Assembly: GCF_013041605.1 (NCBI RefSeq)
Contig: NZ_JABEQC010000003.1
Coordinates: 231,898 to 295,897 of the forward strand
Reading direction: 5' to 3'
Length of the DNA stretch: 64,000 nt
From: Vibrio plantisponsor
Lineage (GTDB): Bacteria; Pseudomonadota; Gammaproteobacteria; Enterobacterales; Vibrionaceae
This document shows positions 57,025 to 64,000 of this stretch, piece after piece (the stretch's first letter is position 1; each line of letters starts with the position of its first letter). Made by a program: the position numbers and the translations under genes. Below the pieces are notes generated by a model, which saw only the letters and a program-made list of their open reading frames with translations, was not told the origin of the DNA and did no database searches.

Positions 57025-57666
57025 TAAGTACTTATCCAGTTTTCTATTTATTAGATTCAAATGTGACTCATCATACCACTAGTTATCACCAAGCGGAAAC
57101 AAAGCAACCCTAAACTTGTCACAAAGCTAACGAATGAAAAAAGGATTTCGCTGGCGAATCAATCCATCACCTTATTTGAGCGCTTAAAATATGTTTCAAA
57201 ATATTTCAAGCGGTAACTTTTAATACACAAAAACCACATAAAAAAAGAGAGTTTAATCACATTAACAATTGAACAAATAGCAAAATAAACTTACATAAAT
57301 AGAGTGATTTACGTGAGCTTTGTAGTATTTACGCACATTTATTAATCCTATAGGCTTGAAAATAATTTTTTAATTAGCTTCAGGTTATAAATGAAGCCAC
57401 AATATCACGCTAAAAAATAAATAATCCTAGCTTCAACACCTTCAAGCAGATTGTTGACTAAATAACTTATGCAGGTAGAGTTGCGGTCGAAGTCTAGAGT
57501 GCTTGTTTTGATCAGGGAGTGACTTGGCAAGGTTCTAAATAGGCGATTTTTCTTTATTGCCTCTCTAAGTCACTGTTGAAAGACTTTGATTCCAAACCTA
57601 TTGAGGTTCAAATCAAAGCTGGCACATATCCTTGTTAATTTTTTTATAACAGTGAGAGTAATTACC
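57025..57666. other. Divergent region between fadR and nhaB
   Basis: A 642-base AT-rich region. It holds both promoters and, in its right part, the structured nhaB leader listed separately. No protein-coding gene is supported; the open frame extending nhaB upstream to 57586 starts from a TTG inside the leader hairpin. Confidence 0.55.
57518..57618 (+). promoter_or_regulatory. Structured nhaB leader RNA (candidate cis-regulatory element)
   Basis: Two nested stem structures lie 50-150 bases before the nhaB start. The first pairs AGTGACTT (57518-57525) with AAGTCACT (57567-57574) around an AGGCGA/TTGCCT inner stem. The second pairs CTTTGATT (57584-57591) with AATCAAAG (57611-57618) around an AACCT-ATTG-AGGTT hairpin. 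I do not recognise a known riboswitch class. Confidence 0.4.
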
Positions 57667-59259
57667 ATGCCGATGTCCCTTGGAAACGCTTTTATCAAGA
57701 ATTTCCTAGGAAAAGCACCTGATTGGTACAAAGTTGCCATAATTGCCTTTCTTATTATTAATCCAATCGTTTTCTTTTTTATTAATCCGTTTATTGCCGG
57801 CTGGCTACTTGTCATTGAATTCATTTTCACTTTGGCAATGGCACTTAAATGCTACCCGCTGCAACCTGGCGGTTTATTGGCAATAGAAGCAATTGCGATT
57901 GGGATGACTAGCCCAGCCCAAGTAAAACATGAATTAGTCGCCAATATTGAAGTACTGCTTCTACTGGTATTTATGGTTGCAGGTATTTACTTCATGAAGA
58001 ATCTGCTGCTATTCATATTCACAAAAATACTGCTTGGCATCCGTTCTAAAGTTGCCCTTTCCGTTGCGTTTTGTGTAACTGCGGCATTTTTGTCTGCTTT
58101 CTTGGATGCTCTGACGGTTATCGCCGTGATTATCAGTGTCGCTGTTGGTTTCTACTCCATTTACCATAAAGTGGCTTCTGGACAGTCGTTCAATTCATCA
58201 CACGACCATACCCATGATGAACATATTTCTGAACTGACACGAGACGACTTAGAGAACTACCGTGGCTTTTTGCGTTCACTACTAATGCACGCAGGTGTAG
58301 GTACTGCTTTAGGTGGCGTAATGACCATGGTTGGCGAACCTCAAAACCTTATCATTGCTGATCAGGCTGGCTGGTTCTTTGGTGAATTCTTAATTCGCAT
58401 GTCTCCTGTCACCGTACCAGTATTTTTCTGCGGTATTCTGACCTGTGTATTAGTTGAGAAATTTAAAGTGTTCGGCTACGGCAGCGATTTGCCCGCTAAC
58501 GTTCGCCAAATCCTTATCGATTTCGACACAGAAGAGCGCAAGACACGTACCAATCAAGATGTTGCTAAACTTTGGGTACAAGGCGTTATCGCCGTTTGGT
58601 TGATTGTAGGCTTGGCTCTACACCTTGCAGCCGTAGGTCTTATTGGACTTTCTGTCATTATTCTTGCTACCGCATTTACTGGTGTTATTGAAGAACATTC
58701 GATGGGTAAAGCGTTTGAAGAAGCACTACCCTTCACTGCCCTGCTCGCTGTTTTCTTCTCGATTGTTGCAGTAATCATTGACCAACACCTGTTCAAACCG
58801 ATCATCGATGCTGTACTTCACATCGAAGACAGCGGTACACAGTTAGCTCTGTTCTACGTAGCAAATGGTTTGCTATCCATGGTTTCTGACAATGTGTTTG
58901 TTGGTACTGTGTACATCAATGAAGTTAAAGAAGCCATGGTTCAGGGAATTATTACCCGTGATCAATTTGATTTGCTTGCTGTGGCTATCAACACTGGTAC
59001 TAACTTGCCGTCAGTGGCTACACCAAACGGTCAGGCTGCATTTCTGTTCTTGCTGACTTCGGCACTGGCTCCGTTAATTCGTCTTTCTTACGGCAGAATG
59101 GTGGTTATGGCACTGCCATATACCTTAGTACTGACGTTGGTTGGCCTAGCTGGTATCATCTTCCTGACCGAACCAATGACGCATATGTTCTACGATCTAG
59201 GCTGGCTTTCTCATCATCCTGTGAATGCTGTTGGTAGCCTGGTTCCTGAAGGTCATTAA
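57667..59259 (+). CDS. nhaB: Na+/H+ antiporter NhaB
   Basis: A 530-residue inner-membrane antiporter with about 12 helices, important for sodium homeostasis in marine Vibrio. Typical NhaB parts are [69 protein letters not shown] and [18 protein letters not shown] use the ATG at 57667 (after GAGAG), which gives the family length. A histidine-rich cytoplasmic loop, [10 protein letters not shown], lies near residue 175. It is divergent from fadR and followed by dsbB, as in V. cholerae. Confidence 0.97.
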   Translation: MPMSLGNAFIKNFLGKAPDWYKVAIIAFLIINPIVFFFINPFIAGWLLVIEFIFTLAMALKCYPLQPGGLLAIEAIAIGMTSPAQVKHELVANIEVLLLLVFMVAGIYFMKNLLLFIFTKILLGIRSKVALSVAFCVTAAFLSAFLDALTVIAVIISVAVGFYSIYHKVASGQSFNSSHDHTHDEHISELTRDDLENYRGFLRSLLMHAGVGTALGGVMTMVGEPQNLIIADQAGWFFGEFLIRMSPVTVPVFFCGILTCVLVEKFKVFGYGSDLPANVRQILIDFDTEERKTRTNQDVAKLWVQGVIAVWLIVGLALHLAAVGLIGLSVIILATAFTGVIEEHSMGKAFEEALPFTALLAVFFSIVAVIIDQHLFKPIIDAVLHIEDSGTQLALFYVANGLLSMVSDNVFVGTVYINEVKEAMVQGIITRDQFDLLAVAINTGTNLPSVATPNGQAAFLFLLTSALAPLIRLSYGRMVVMALPYTLVLTLVGLAGIIFLTEPMTHMFYDLGWLSHHPVNAVGSLVPEGH

Positions 59260-59291
59260 AATTTGTATTGAATAGGAAACTATTTCAAGAT

Positions 59292-59323
59292 AAAAAGCTC
59301 TGATAACTCAGAGCTTTTTTTAT
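59292..59323 (+). terminator. Terminator of nhaB
   Basis: Stem AAAAAGCTCTGA/TCAGAGCTTTTT with a TAAC loop and T-run. dsbB starts only 20 bases later, so read-through is possible. Confidence 0.9.
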
Positions 59324-59343
59324 TAAAACAGTAAGGATCAACT

Positions 59344-59877
59344 GTGAATTTCTTTTCTAAATTGCACACTTTTTCTAAAAGCCGAATCTCATGGATGTTG
59401 CTATTGGGATTCGTGTTGTTTTTTGAAGCGTGTGCGCTTTTCTTCCAACATGTGCTAGTACTAGCACCTTGCGTGATGTGTATTTATGAGCGCGTAGCGA
59501 TGTTGGGAATCGGTGGTGCTGCAATTGTGGGATTAATTGCGCCTAAGAACCCACTATTTCGTTGGTTAGGATTTGCAGGTTGGGGTTACAGCGCCTACCA
59601 AGGTTTAATGCTATCTCTTCAGCACGTTCAATATCAGTTTCACCCGTCTCCATTTGCCACCTGCGATGTGTTCGTTCAATTCCCAAGTTGGGCACCACTA
59701 AACCAATGGTTCCCATGGATGTTCGAAGCGTATGGCGACTGTAGCAAAATCGTTTGGCAGTTCTTCGACTTATCAATGCCTCAATGGCTAGTCGTGATTT
59801 TTGCCGCTAACCTCTTTGTTCTTGCAGTTATCGTTGTTTCTCAGTTTTTTAAAGAGAAAAGACGATTCTTTAGCTGA
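59344..59877 (+). CDS. dsbB: Disulfide bond formation protein DsbB
   Basis: A 177-residue inner-membrane protein with four helices that reoxidises DsbA and passes electrons to quinone. The cysteine pairs are C43-X2-C46 (APCVMCIYER) and C107/C133 in the second periplasmic loop. These match E. coli C41/C44 and C104/C130. The quinone-site Arg follows C46 (R50). The start is GTG at 59344 with AAGGA seven bases upstream. Confidence 0.97.
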   Translation: MNFFSKLHTFSKSRISWMLLLGFVLFFEACALFFQHVLVLAPCVMCIYERVAMLGIGGAAIVGLIAPKNPLFRWLGFAGWGYSAYQGLMLSLQHVQYQFHPSPFATCDVFVQFPSWAPLNQWFPWMFEAYGDCSKIVWQFFDLSMPQWLVVIFAANLFVLAVIVVSQFFKEKRRFFS

Positions 59878-59899
59878 AGAATCATAAACTGAAGTCACT

Positions 59900-59927
59900 A
59901 AAAAGGCGCCGATTGGCGCCTTTTTTA
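59900..59927. terminator. Bidirectional terminator between dsbB and ftsK
   Basis: Stem AAAAAGGCGCC/GGCGCCTTTTT with a GATT loop. Confidence 0.92.
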
Positions 59928-59947
59928 TACTCGTAACTTGCTGATTG

Positions 59948-62851
59948 TTAATCTCTGATTGGTGCTGGAGAGAGAACCTCACGGTTACCATTATGACCCG
60001 GAGCACTTACGATACCCTGAGCTTCCAGCTGTTCAACAATACGCGCTGCTCGGTTATAACCAATTTTAAAGCGACGCTGAACGCCAGATACAGAACCTCG
60101 ACGCGTTTCTACAACGTGTTCTACTACCTGATCAAACAGAGGGTCAACCTCCTCATCACTTTCCATTCTTTCACCTGGTAGCATCATCTCTGGGCTTTGA
60201 TCGCCACTGATAATGTCACTGATGTAGTTTGGTTTACCGCGTGCTTTCCAGTTGTTCACCACAGCATGCACATCATCATCGGATGCGAATGCACCATGCA
60301 CACGTATTGTATGGCTAGAGCCCGGTGGAAGATAAAGCATATCACCCATACCAAGTAACGATTCTGCACCACCTTGATCTAGGATGGTTCGAGAGTCAGT
60401 CTTGGTCGAAACTGTAAACGCCACACGAGTAGGAATGTTCGCTTTGATTAAGCCTGTAATAACATCAACAGAAGGACGCTGAGTCGCCAATATCAGGTGA
60501 ATACCTGCTGCACGTGCTTTCTGAGCAAGACGAGCAATCAGCTCTTCAACTTTCTTACCCACCACCATCATCAAGTCAGCGAACTCATCCACCACAACAA
60601 CAATATAAGGTAACTTCTCAAGCAGTGGCGCTTCCGCATCCATGCTGTCACCTTCTTTCCACAATGGATCGTGAATCGGGTGACCAGCTTCAGCGGCCAT
60701 TTTCAGTTTGTCATTGAAACCTTTAATGTTTCGAACACCTAATACAGACATAAGCTTGTATCGACGTTCCATTTCGCCAACACACCAGCGCAAGGCGTTT
60801 GATGCGTCTTTCATGTCTGTCACAACTTCAGCCAGCAAGTGTGGGATACCTTCGTAAATTGAAAGCTCCAACATTTTCGGGTCAATCATGATGAAACGAA
60901 CATCTTCCGGAGTCGATTTATACAACATACTCAGAATCATGACGTTCACGCCCACCGATTTACCTGAACCTGTTGTACCCGCAACAAGCACATGAGGCAT
61001 TTTAGCAAGGTCAGCTACCACAGCTTCGCCTGCGATGTCCTGCCCAAGTACGATGGTGGTCGGAGATTTCGACTCTTTAAACTGAGGGCTGCTTATAACA
61101 TCAGACAAATACACGGTTTGGCGGCTCATATTCGGCAGTTCTAGGCCGACATATGGTTTGCCCGGTATAACTTCAACCACACGCACTGCCATCGCAGACA
61201 GAGAGCGCGCTAAATCCATCGACAAGCTCGAAATTCGGCTAACCTTAACACCCGGAGCCAAATCTAGTTCAAAACGCGTGATAACTGGCCCAGGGAAGAT
61301 ATCGACCACTTCCGCTTGTATCTTATAGTCCGCTAATTTAGCTTCGACCAAGCGAGCGATCTCTTCCAAAGCTGCTCTATCAATGAAGTTTTCACGTTTC
61401 TCTGGATGATACAGCAGTTCCAGTGTCGGCATTGGCTCTGCAGGTTTTGGCAAATTCACGTCTTTTTGCATCAGGAATGGGTTTTGTTGCCCTGCCATAT
61501 TTGCCTGAGCTTCTGACACTAAACTCTGGAAAGCCGTCAGATCTTTATCTTGTTCTGCCTCATCGCTGTCTGCCTCATCGCTGTCTTCATCTTCATAATC
61601 ATAATCATCAATGTCATATTCAGACTGAGCAGACTGAGGTTGCCAGTCGTCCTCGTCATCATCATCGAGAACATCGAAATTAGAAATTGTAGGTTCTATG
61701 TGAGAGTCATCTTCTAACTCTACGTTGTTCACCACATTCTCTAGTTGGCGTGCATCTACTGGTGGTTCGTCAACAACATCAATCTGATCCATGAAACCAT
61801 CGTGTGCTGGCTCGGCGCTGGAAGTCACGTCATCTTGAGCAAAGTCATCCGATTCACGGGCAACCATATCGAGTTCTTCGATTGTTGCTGAGAGCTGCTT
61901 GCTGCGAGGAGGAAGCTCCTCATCCTCGTCATAATCATAGTTAGGTGCTGGTGAAAGTGGCGCGGAAAACGATTCATCCGTTTCAACCTTCGCTTCAACT
62001 TTAGAGCTGATAACAGGCTCTTCTTTCGGCATATGGATATTGAAGCGACGCGCTGCTGGTTGAGGCTCGTTTTCTGTTTCCAGCGGAATAGCTGAAATGC
62101 TTTCAACAGAATCAAGTGTTTCGTCTGCTGACTCTAACGCTTTAGTTTGAATAGGATCTATGAGCGATGGCGGTGTTAGTTGTGGTTCAACGATCTCGTC
62201 TTTTTCACCACGCATGCGGTTTAGTACCCAATGAAGACCCGCGATACTAGAATCACCTAGTCTTTCCACGATACTTAGCCATGAAATGCCTGTTAATAGC
62301 GTAAAACCTGCCCCCCAAAAGAATAGTAGGGCCAACGTTGTGCCTAAAACGTTTAACGTAGGCAAAGCTAAGCTAGTAAGGACGTCACCGACAACGCCAC
62401 CAGACGAAAAGTACCAGATGTCGTCAAAATTGATGTCTGCCAAGCCACAGCTGGTTAATAAAAGGACCACTAGCCCGAGTACGCGCGTTCCCCAAAGCAT
62501 TAAATCAATGCTTTCATCTTCACGGCGTTTACGAAACACCACCCACGCACCAGCAGTTAAAATAATGGGTAAAGGATAAGCAAGTGAACCGAAGACAAAA
62601 AATAACGTGTCAGCGACCCAAGCGCCGACAATTCCGCCACCGTTTTGAATATCAGAACCCCATGCAGTTTGAGACCATGAGGGATCGGCAGGACTAAATG
62701 TGAACAGTGCTACTGCTAATAAAATAGAAGCCAGAACAGCCAGTATCAGCCCGCACTCTTTAAGTCTTTGAATACCATCCAAACGTCCAGAGTCAAACTC
62801 TTCACTCGTTTTGATTATTGTTTCGACTTTATTTTTGTTCTCTTTGAACAT
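59948..62851 (-). CDS. ftsK: DNA translocase FtsK
   Basis: A 967-residue divisome protein that pumps chromosome DNA and activates XerCD at dif. The N-terminus has four membrane helices (about 30-215). The linker (about 220-480) is acidic and low-complexity, much shorter than in E. coli FtsK (1329 residues). Motor domain: Walker A GTTGSGKS at 625-632, Walker [11 protein letters not shown] near 750. The gamma winged helix that reads KOPS is at 919-967 ([20 protein letters not shown]). A 15-bp tandem repeat lies in the linker. It is downstream of lrp, as in E. coli, but lolA does not follow. Confidence 0.97.
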   Translation of the reverse strand: MFKENKNKVETIIKTSEEFDSGRLDGIQRLKECGLILAVLASILLAVALFTFSPADPSWSQTAWGSDIQNGGGIVGAWVADTLFFVFGSLAYPLPIILTAGAWVVFRKRREDESIDLMLWGTRVLGLVVLLLTSCGLADINFDDIWYFSSGGVVGDVLTSLALPTLNVLGTTLALLFFWGAGFTLLTGISWLSIVERLGDSSIAGLHWVLNRMRGEKDEIVEPQLTPPSLIDPIQTKALESADETLDSVESISAIPLETENEPQPAARRFNIHMPKEEPVISSKVEAKVETDESFSAPLSPAPNYDYDEDEELPPRSKQLSATIEELDMVARESDDFAQDDVTSSAEPAHDGFMDQIDVVDEPPVDARQLENVVNNVELEDDSHIEPTISNFDVLDDDDEDDWQPQSAQSEYDIDDYDYEDEDSDEADSDEAEQDKDLTAFQSLVSEAQANMAGQQNPFLMQKDVNLPKPAEPMPTLELLYHPEKRENFIDRAALEEIARLVEAKLADYKIQAEVVDIFPGPVITRFELDLAPGVKVSRISSLSMDLARSLSAMAVRVVEVIPGKPYVGLELPNMSRQTVYLSDVISSPQFKESKSPTTIVLGQDIAGEAVVADLAKMPHVLVAGTTGSGKSVGVNVMILSMLYKSTPEDVRFIMIDPKMLELSIYEGIPHLLAEVVTDMKDASNALRWCVGEMERRYKLMSVLGVRNIKGFNDKLKMAAEAGHPIHDPLWKEGDSMDAEAPLLEKLPYIVVVVDEFADLMMVVGKKVEELIARLAQKARAAGIHLILATQRPSVDVITGLIKANIPTRVAFTVSTKTDSRTILDQGGAESLLGMGDMLYLPPGSSHTIRVHGAFASDDDVHAVVNNWKARGKPNYISDIISGDQSPEMMLPGERMESDEEVDPLFDQVVEHVVETRRGSVSGVQRRFKIGYNRAARIVEQLEAQGIVSAPGHNGNREVLSPAPIRD
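61556..61585 (-). repeat. 15-bp tandem repeat inside ftsK
   Basis: Two exact copies of TGCCTCATCGCTGTC, at 61556-61570 and 61571-61585. They encode a doubled DSDEA unit in the acidic linker and keep the reading frame. Confidence 0.9.
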
Positions 62852-62923
62852 AAACCAACTTGAATATGATTATTATGGCCAACGTGAGTAACACTATACT
62901 CATATTGGATAGGTGAAAACAGT

Positions 62924-62945
62924 CCGAGCGGCAAAAGCCGCTCGG
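62924..62945 (-). terminator. Hairpin between lrp and ftsK
   Basis: A perfect 9-bp inverted repeat, CCGAGCGGC/GCCGCTCGG, with an AAAA loop, 95 bases after the lrp stop. The U-tract on the minus strand is interrupted (ACTGTTTTC), so it is probably an attenuating terminator of lrp. Confidence 0.55.
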
Positions 62946-63039
62946 TTTGTTCGAAGATTTAACCATATCAAGGTCAAAAACCCAATTAACTAAAGTCAGA
63001 ATGCGGAAAGAAATACCACTATTCTGAGCTTTAGCACGA

Positions 63040-63534
63040 TTAACGAGTTTTGATAACTAACTGATTGGTTTGTTTAACTTCTTCCATTACTACGTAGGTA
63101 CGAGTGTCGTTTACACCAGGTAAACGCAACAAGGTATCCCCCAGTAACTTACGGTAAGCACCCATGTCTGATACACGAGTTTTCAACAAATAGTCGAAAT
63201 CACCTGAAACTAAATGACATTCTTGAATATCATCAAGTTTTTGTACGGCAGTATTAAACTGTTCAAACACATCTGGCGCACCACGGTTTAGTGTAATTTC
63301 TACAAAAACCAATAGTGATGCATCAAGATACTGAGGGTTTAATAACGCTGTATAGCCAGTAATGTATCCCTGACGTTCTAAGCGACGTACACGCTCCAAG
63401 CACGGCGTTGGAGATAGACCTACTCGCTTAGACAATTCAACGTTCGAAATACGACCGTCTTTCTGCAACTCATTCAAGATGTTGCGGTCGATACGATCAA
63501 GATCCTTGGACGGCCTTTTATAGTTGTCTGCCAT
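63040..63534 (-). CDS. lrp: Leucine-responsive regulatory protein Lrp
   Basis: A 164-residue AsnC/Lrp regulator: helix-turn-helix at about 12-60 (LDRIDRNILNELQKDGRISNVELSKRVGLSPTPCLERVRRLE) and the RAM ligand-binding domain (about 70-150) with SGDFDYLLKTRVSDMGAYRKLL. It matches E. coli Lrp over its full length. It is divergent from ald across 156 bases, a frequent arrangement that points to control of alanine dehydrogenase by Lrp; lrp may also regulate itself. It lies upstream of ftsK, as in E. coli. Confidence 0.97.
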   Translation of the reverse strand: MADNYKRPSKDLDRIDRNILNELQKDGRISNVELSKRVGLSPTPCLERVRRLERQGYITGYTALLNPQYLDASLLVFVEITLNRGAPDVFEQFNTAVQKLDDIQECHLVSGDFDYLLKTRVSDMGAYRKLLGDTLLRLPGVNDTRTYVVMEEVKQTNQLVIKTR

Positions 63535-63690
63535 TTTTATATTCCACCTTAATTACTTCCTTGCAAAAAATATACTACAACTTTTTAATATGCAGTTTCA
63601 AATCTTAAACAATAGCGCATATACTAGCAATAAACTCGCCATAAAACTCAAGACACAGTCAATACAACCAAGTAAGACTAAGGAGTCAGG

Positions 63691-64000
63691 ATGATCATTG
63701 GTGTACCTAAAGAAATCAAAAACCACGAATACCGTGTTGGTATGATCCCATCAAGTGTGAGAGAGCTAGTCTCTCACGGCCACCAAGTATTGATAGAAAC
63801 AAATGCCGGACATGGCATTGGTATTTCCGACAACGATTACATCGCGTCGGGCGCATCCATTCTTCCTACCGCTGCCGACATATTTGCGAAAGCAGAGATG
63901 ATTGTAAAGGTTAAAGAACCTCAAGCTGTAGAACGAGCATTGCTCAAAGAAGGGCAAATATTATTTACTTATTTACACCTAGCTCCAGATTTTCCACAAA
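63691..64000 (+). CDS. ald: Alanine dehydrogenase, N-terminal part
   Basis: The gene runs off the right edge; 103 residues are present. Ald reductively aminates pyruvate to L-alanine with NADH, or the reverse. The start MIIGVPKEIKNHEYRVGMIPSSVREL, IETNAGHGIGISDNDYIASGA and MIVKVKEPQ, with its pyruvate-binding Lys, are characteristic. AAGGAG lies seven bases before the ATG at 63691. It is divergent from lrp. Confidence 0.96.
   Translation, partial: MIIGVPKEIKNHEYRVGMIPSSVRELVSHGHQVLIETNAGHGIGISDNDYIASGASILPTAADIFAKAEMIVKVKEPQAVERALLKEGQILFTYLHLAPDFPQ

Noticed and set aside
1..64000. CRISPR arrays, transposases, integrases, tRNA genes
   Set aside because: I looked for regularly spaced repeats, transposase motifs and cloverleaf sequences and saw none, but without a computed search short or degenerate cases may be missed.

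Overview
The window is chromosomal DNA from a Vibrio-like gammaproteobacterium. The evidence is gene order and family type: a porin beside dinG, a PilZ (PlzB-type) gene beside mfd, a CsiV gene, a 279-residue FadR with the Vibrio-type insertion, and a stand-alone CARF-nuclease gene beside fadR. Species cannot be fixed from this sequence. Nearly all of it is core genome. I found no insertion sequences, prophage, integron cassettes, tRNA or rRNA genes, or CRISPR array.

Layout: 1-8.1 kb holds the 3' end of lpxH, a c-di-GMP phosphodiesterase-type EAL-HDOD protein, YchJ, a YccT-like protein, a general porin, the DinG helicase, and a TSUP exporter-priC-rsmS operon. 8.1-14.6 kb has a dCache chemoreceptor, xthA, and a four-gene basic amino acid ABC importer with an ArgR-box candidate upstream. 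15-24.8 kb is a fermentative block: a DUF3360 membrane protein with an FNR-like site upstream, pflB, an LpxR-type lipid A deacylase, a second chemoreceptor, pflA, a CbiM-like membrane protein and yfbU. 24.8-30.9 kb has a MipA/OmpV porin-like protein and the yeaG-yeaH-ycgB stress kinase operon.

30.9-45 kb is envelope biogenesis (kdsB, ycaR, lpxK, msbA, then comEC; lolCDE on the same strand), a DUF2062 gene, a PilZ-like gene and mfd. 45-52.5 kb has csiV, an acetyltransferase, ndh, ycfP and the hinT-COG3014-ycfL-lpoB-thiK gene string. 52.8-64 kb has a third chemoreceptor, the CARF-nuclease, fadR, nhaB with a structured leader, dsbB, ftsK, lrp and the 5' part of ald.

Themes: lipid A and outer-membrane assembly (lpxH, kdsB, lpxK, msbA, LpxR-like, lolCDE); peptidoglycan synthase activation (csiV for PBP1A, lpoB for PBP1B); anaerobic pyruvate metabolism (pflB/pflA with DUF3360); and ligand sensing by three chemoreceptors. 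The items most worth a second look are the CRISPR-less CARF/PD-(D/E)XK nuclease, the DUF3360 protein in the place FocA has in E. coli, the contiguous yeaG-yeaH-ycgB unit, the nhaB leader RNA, and DinG lacking one iron-sulfur cysteine. Several start codons were moved from the longest open frame on the basis of ribosome-binding sites and family length; each case is stated.
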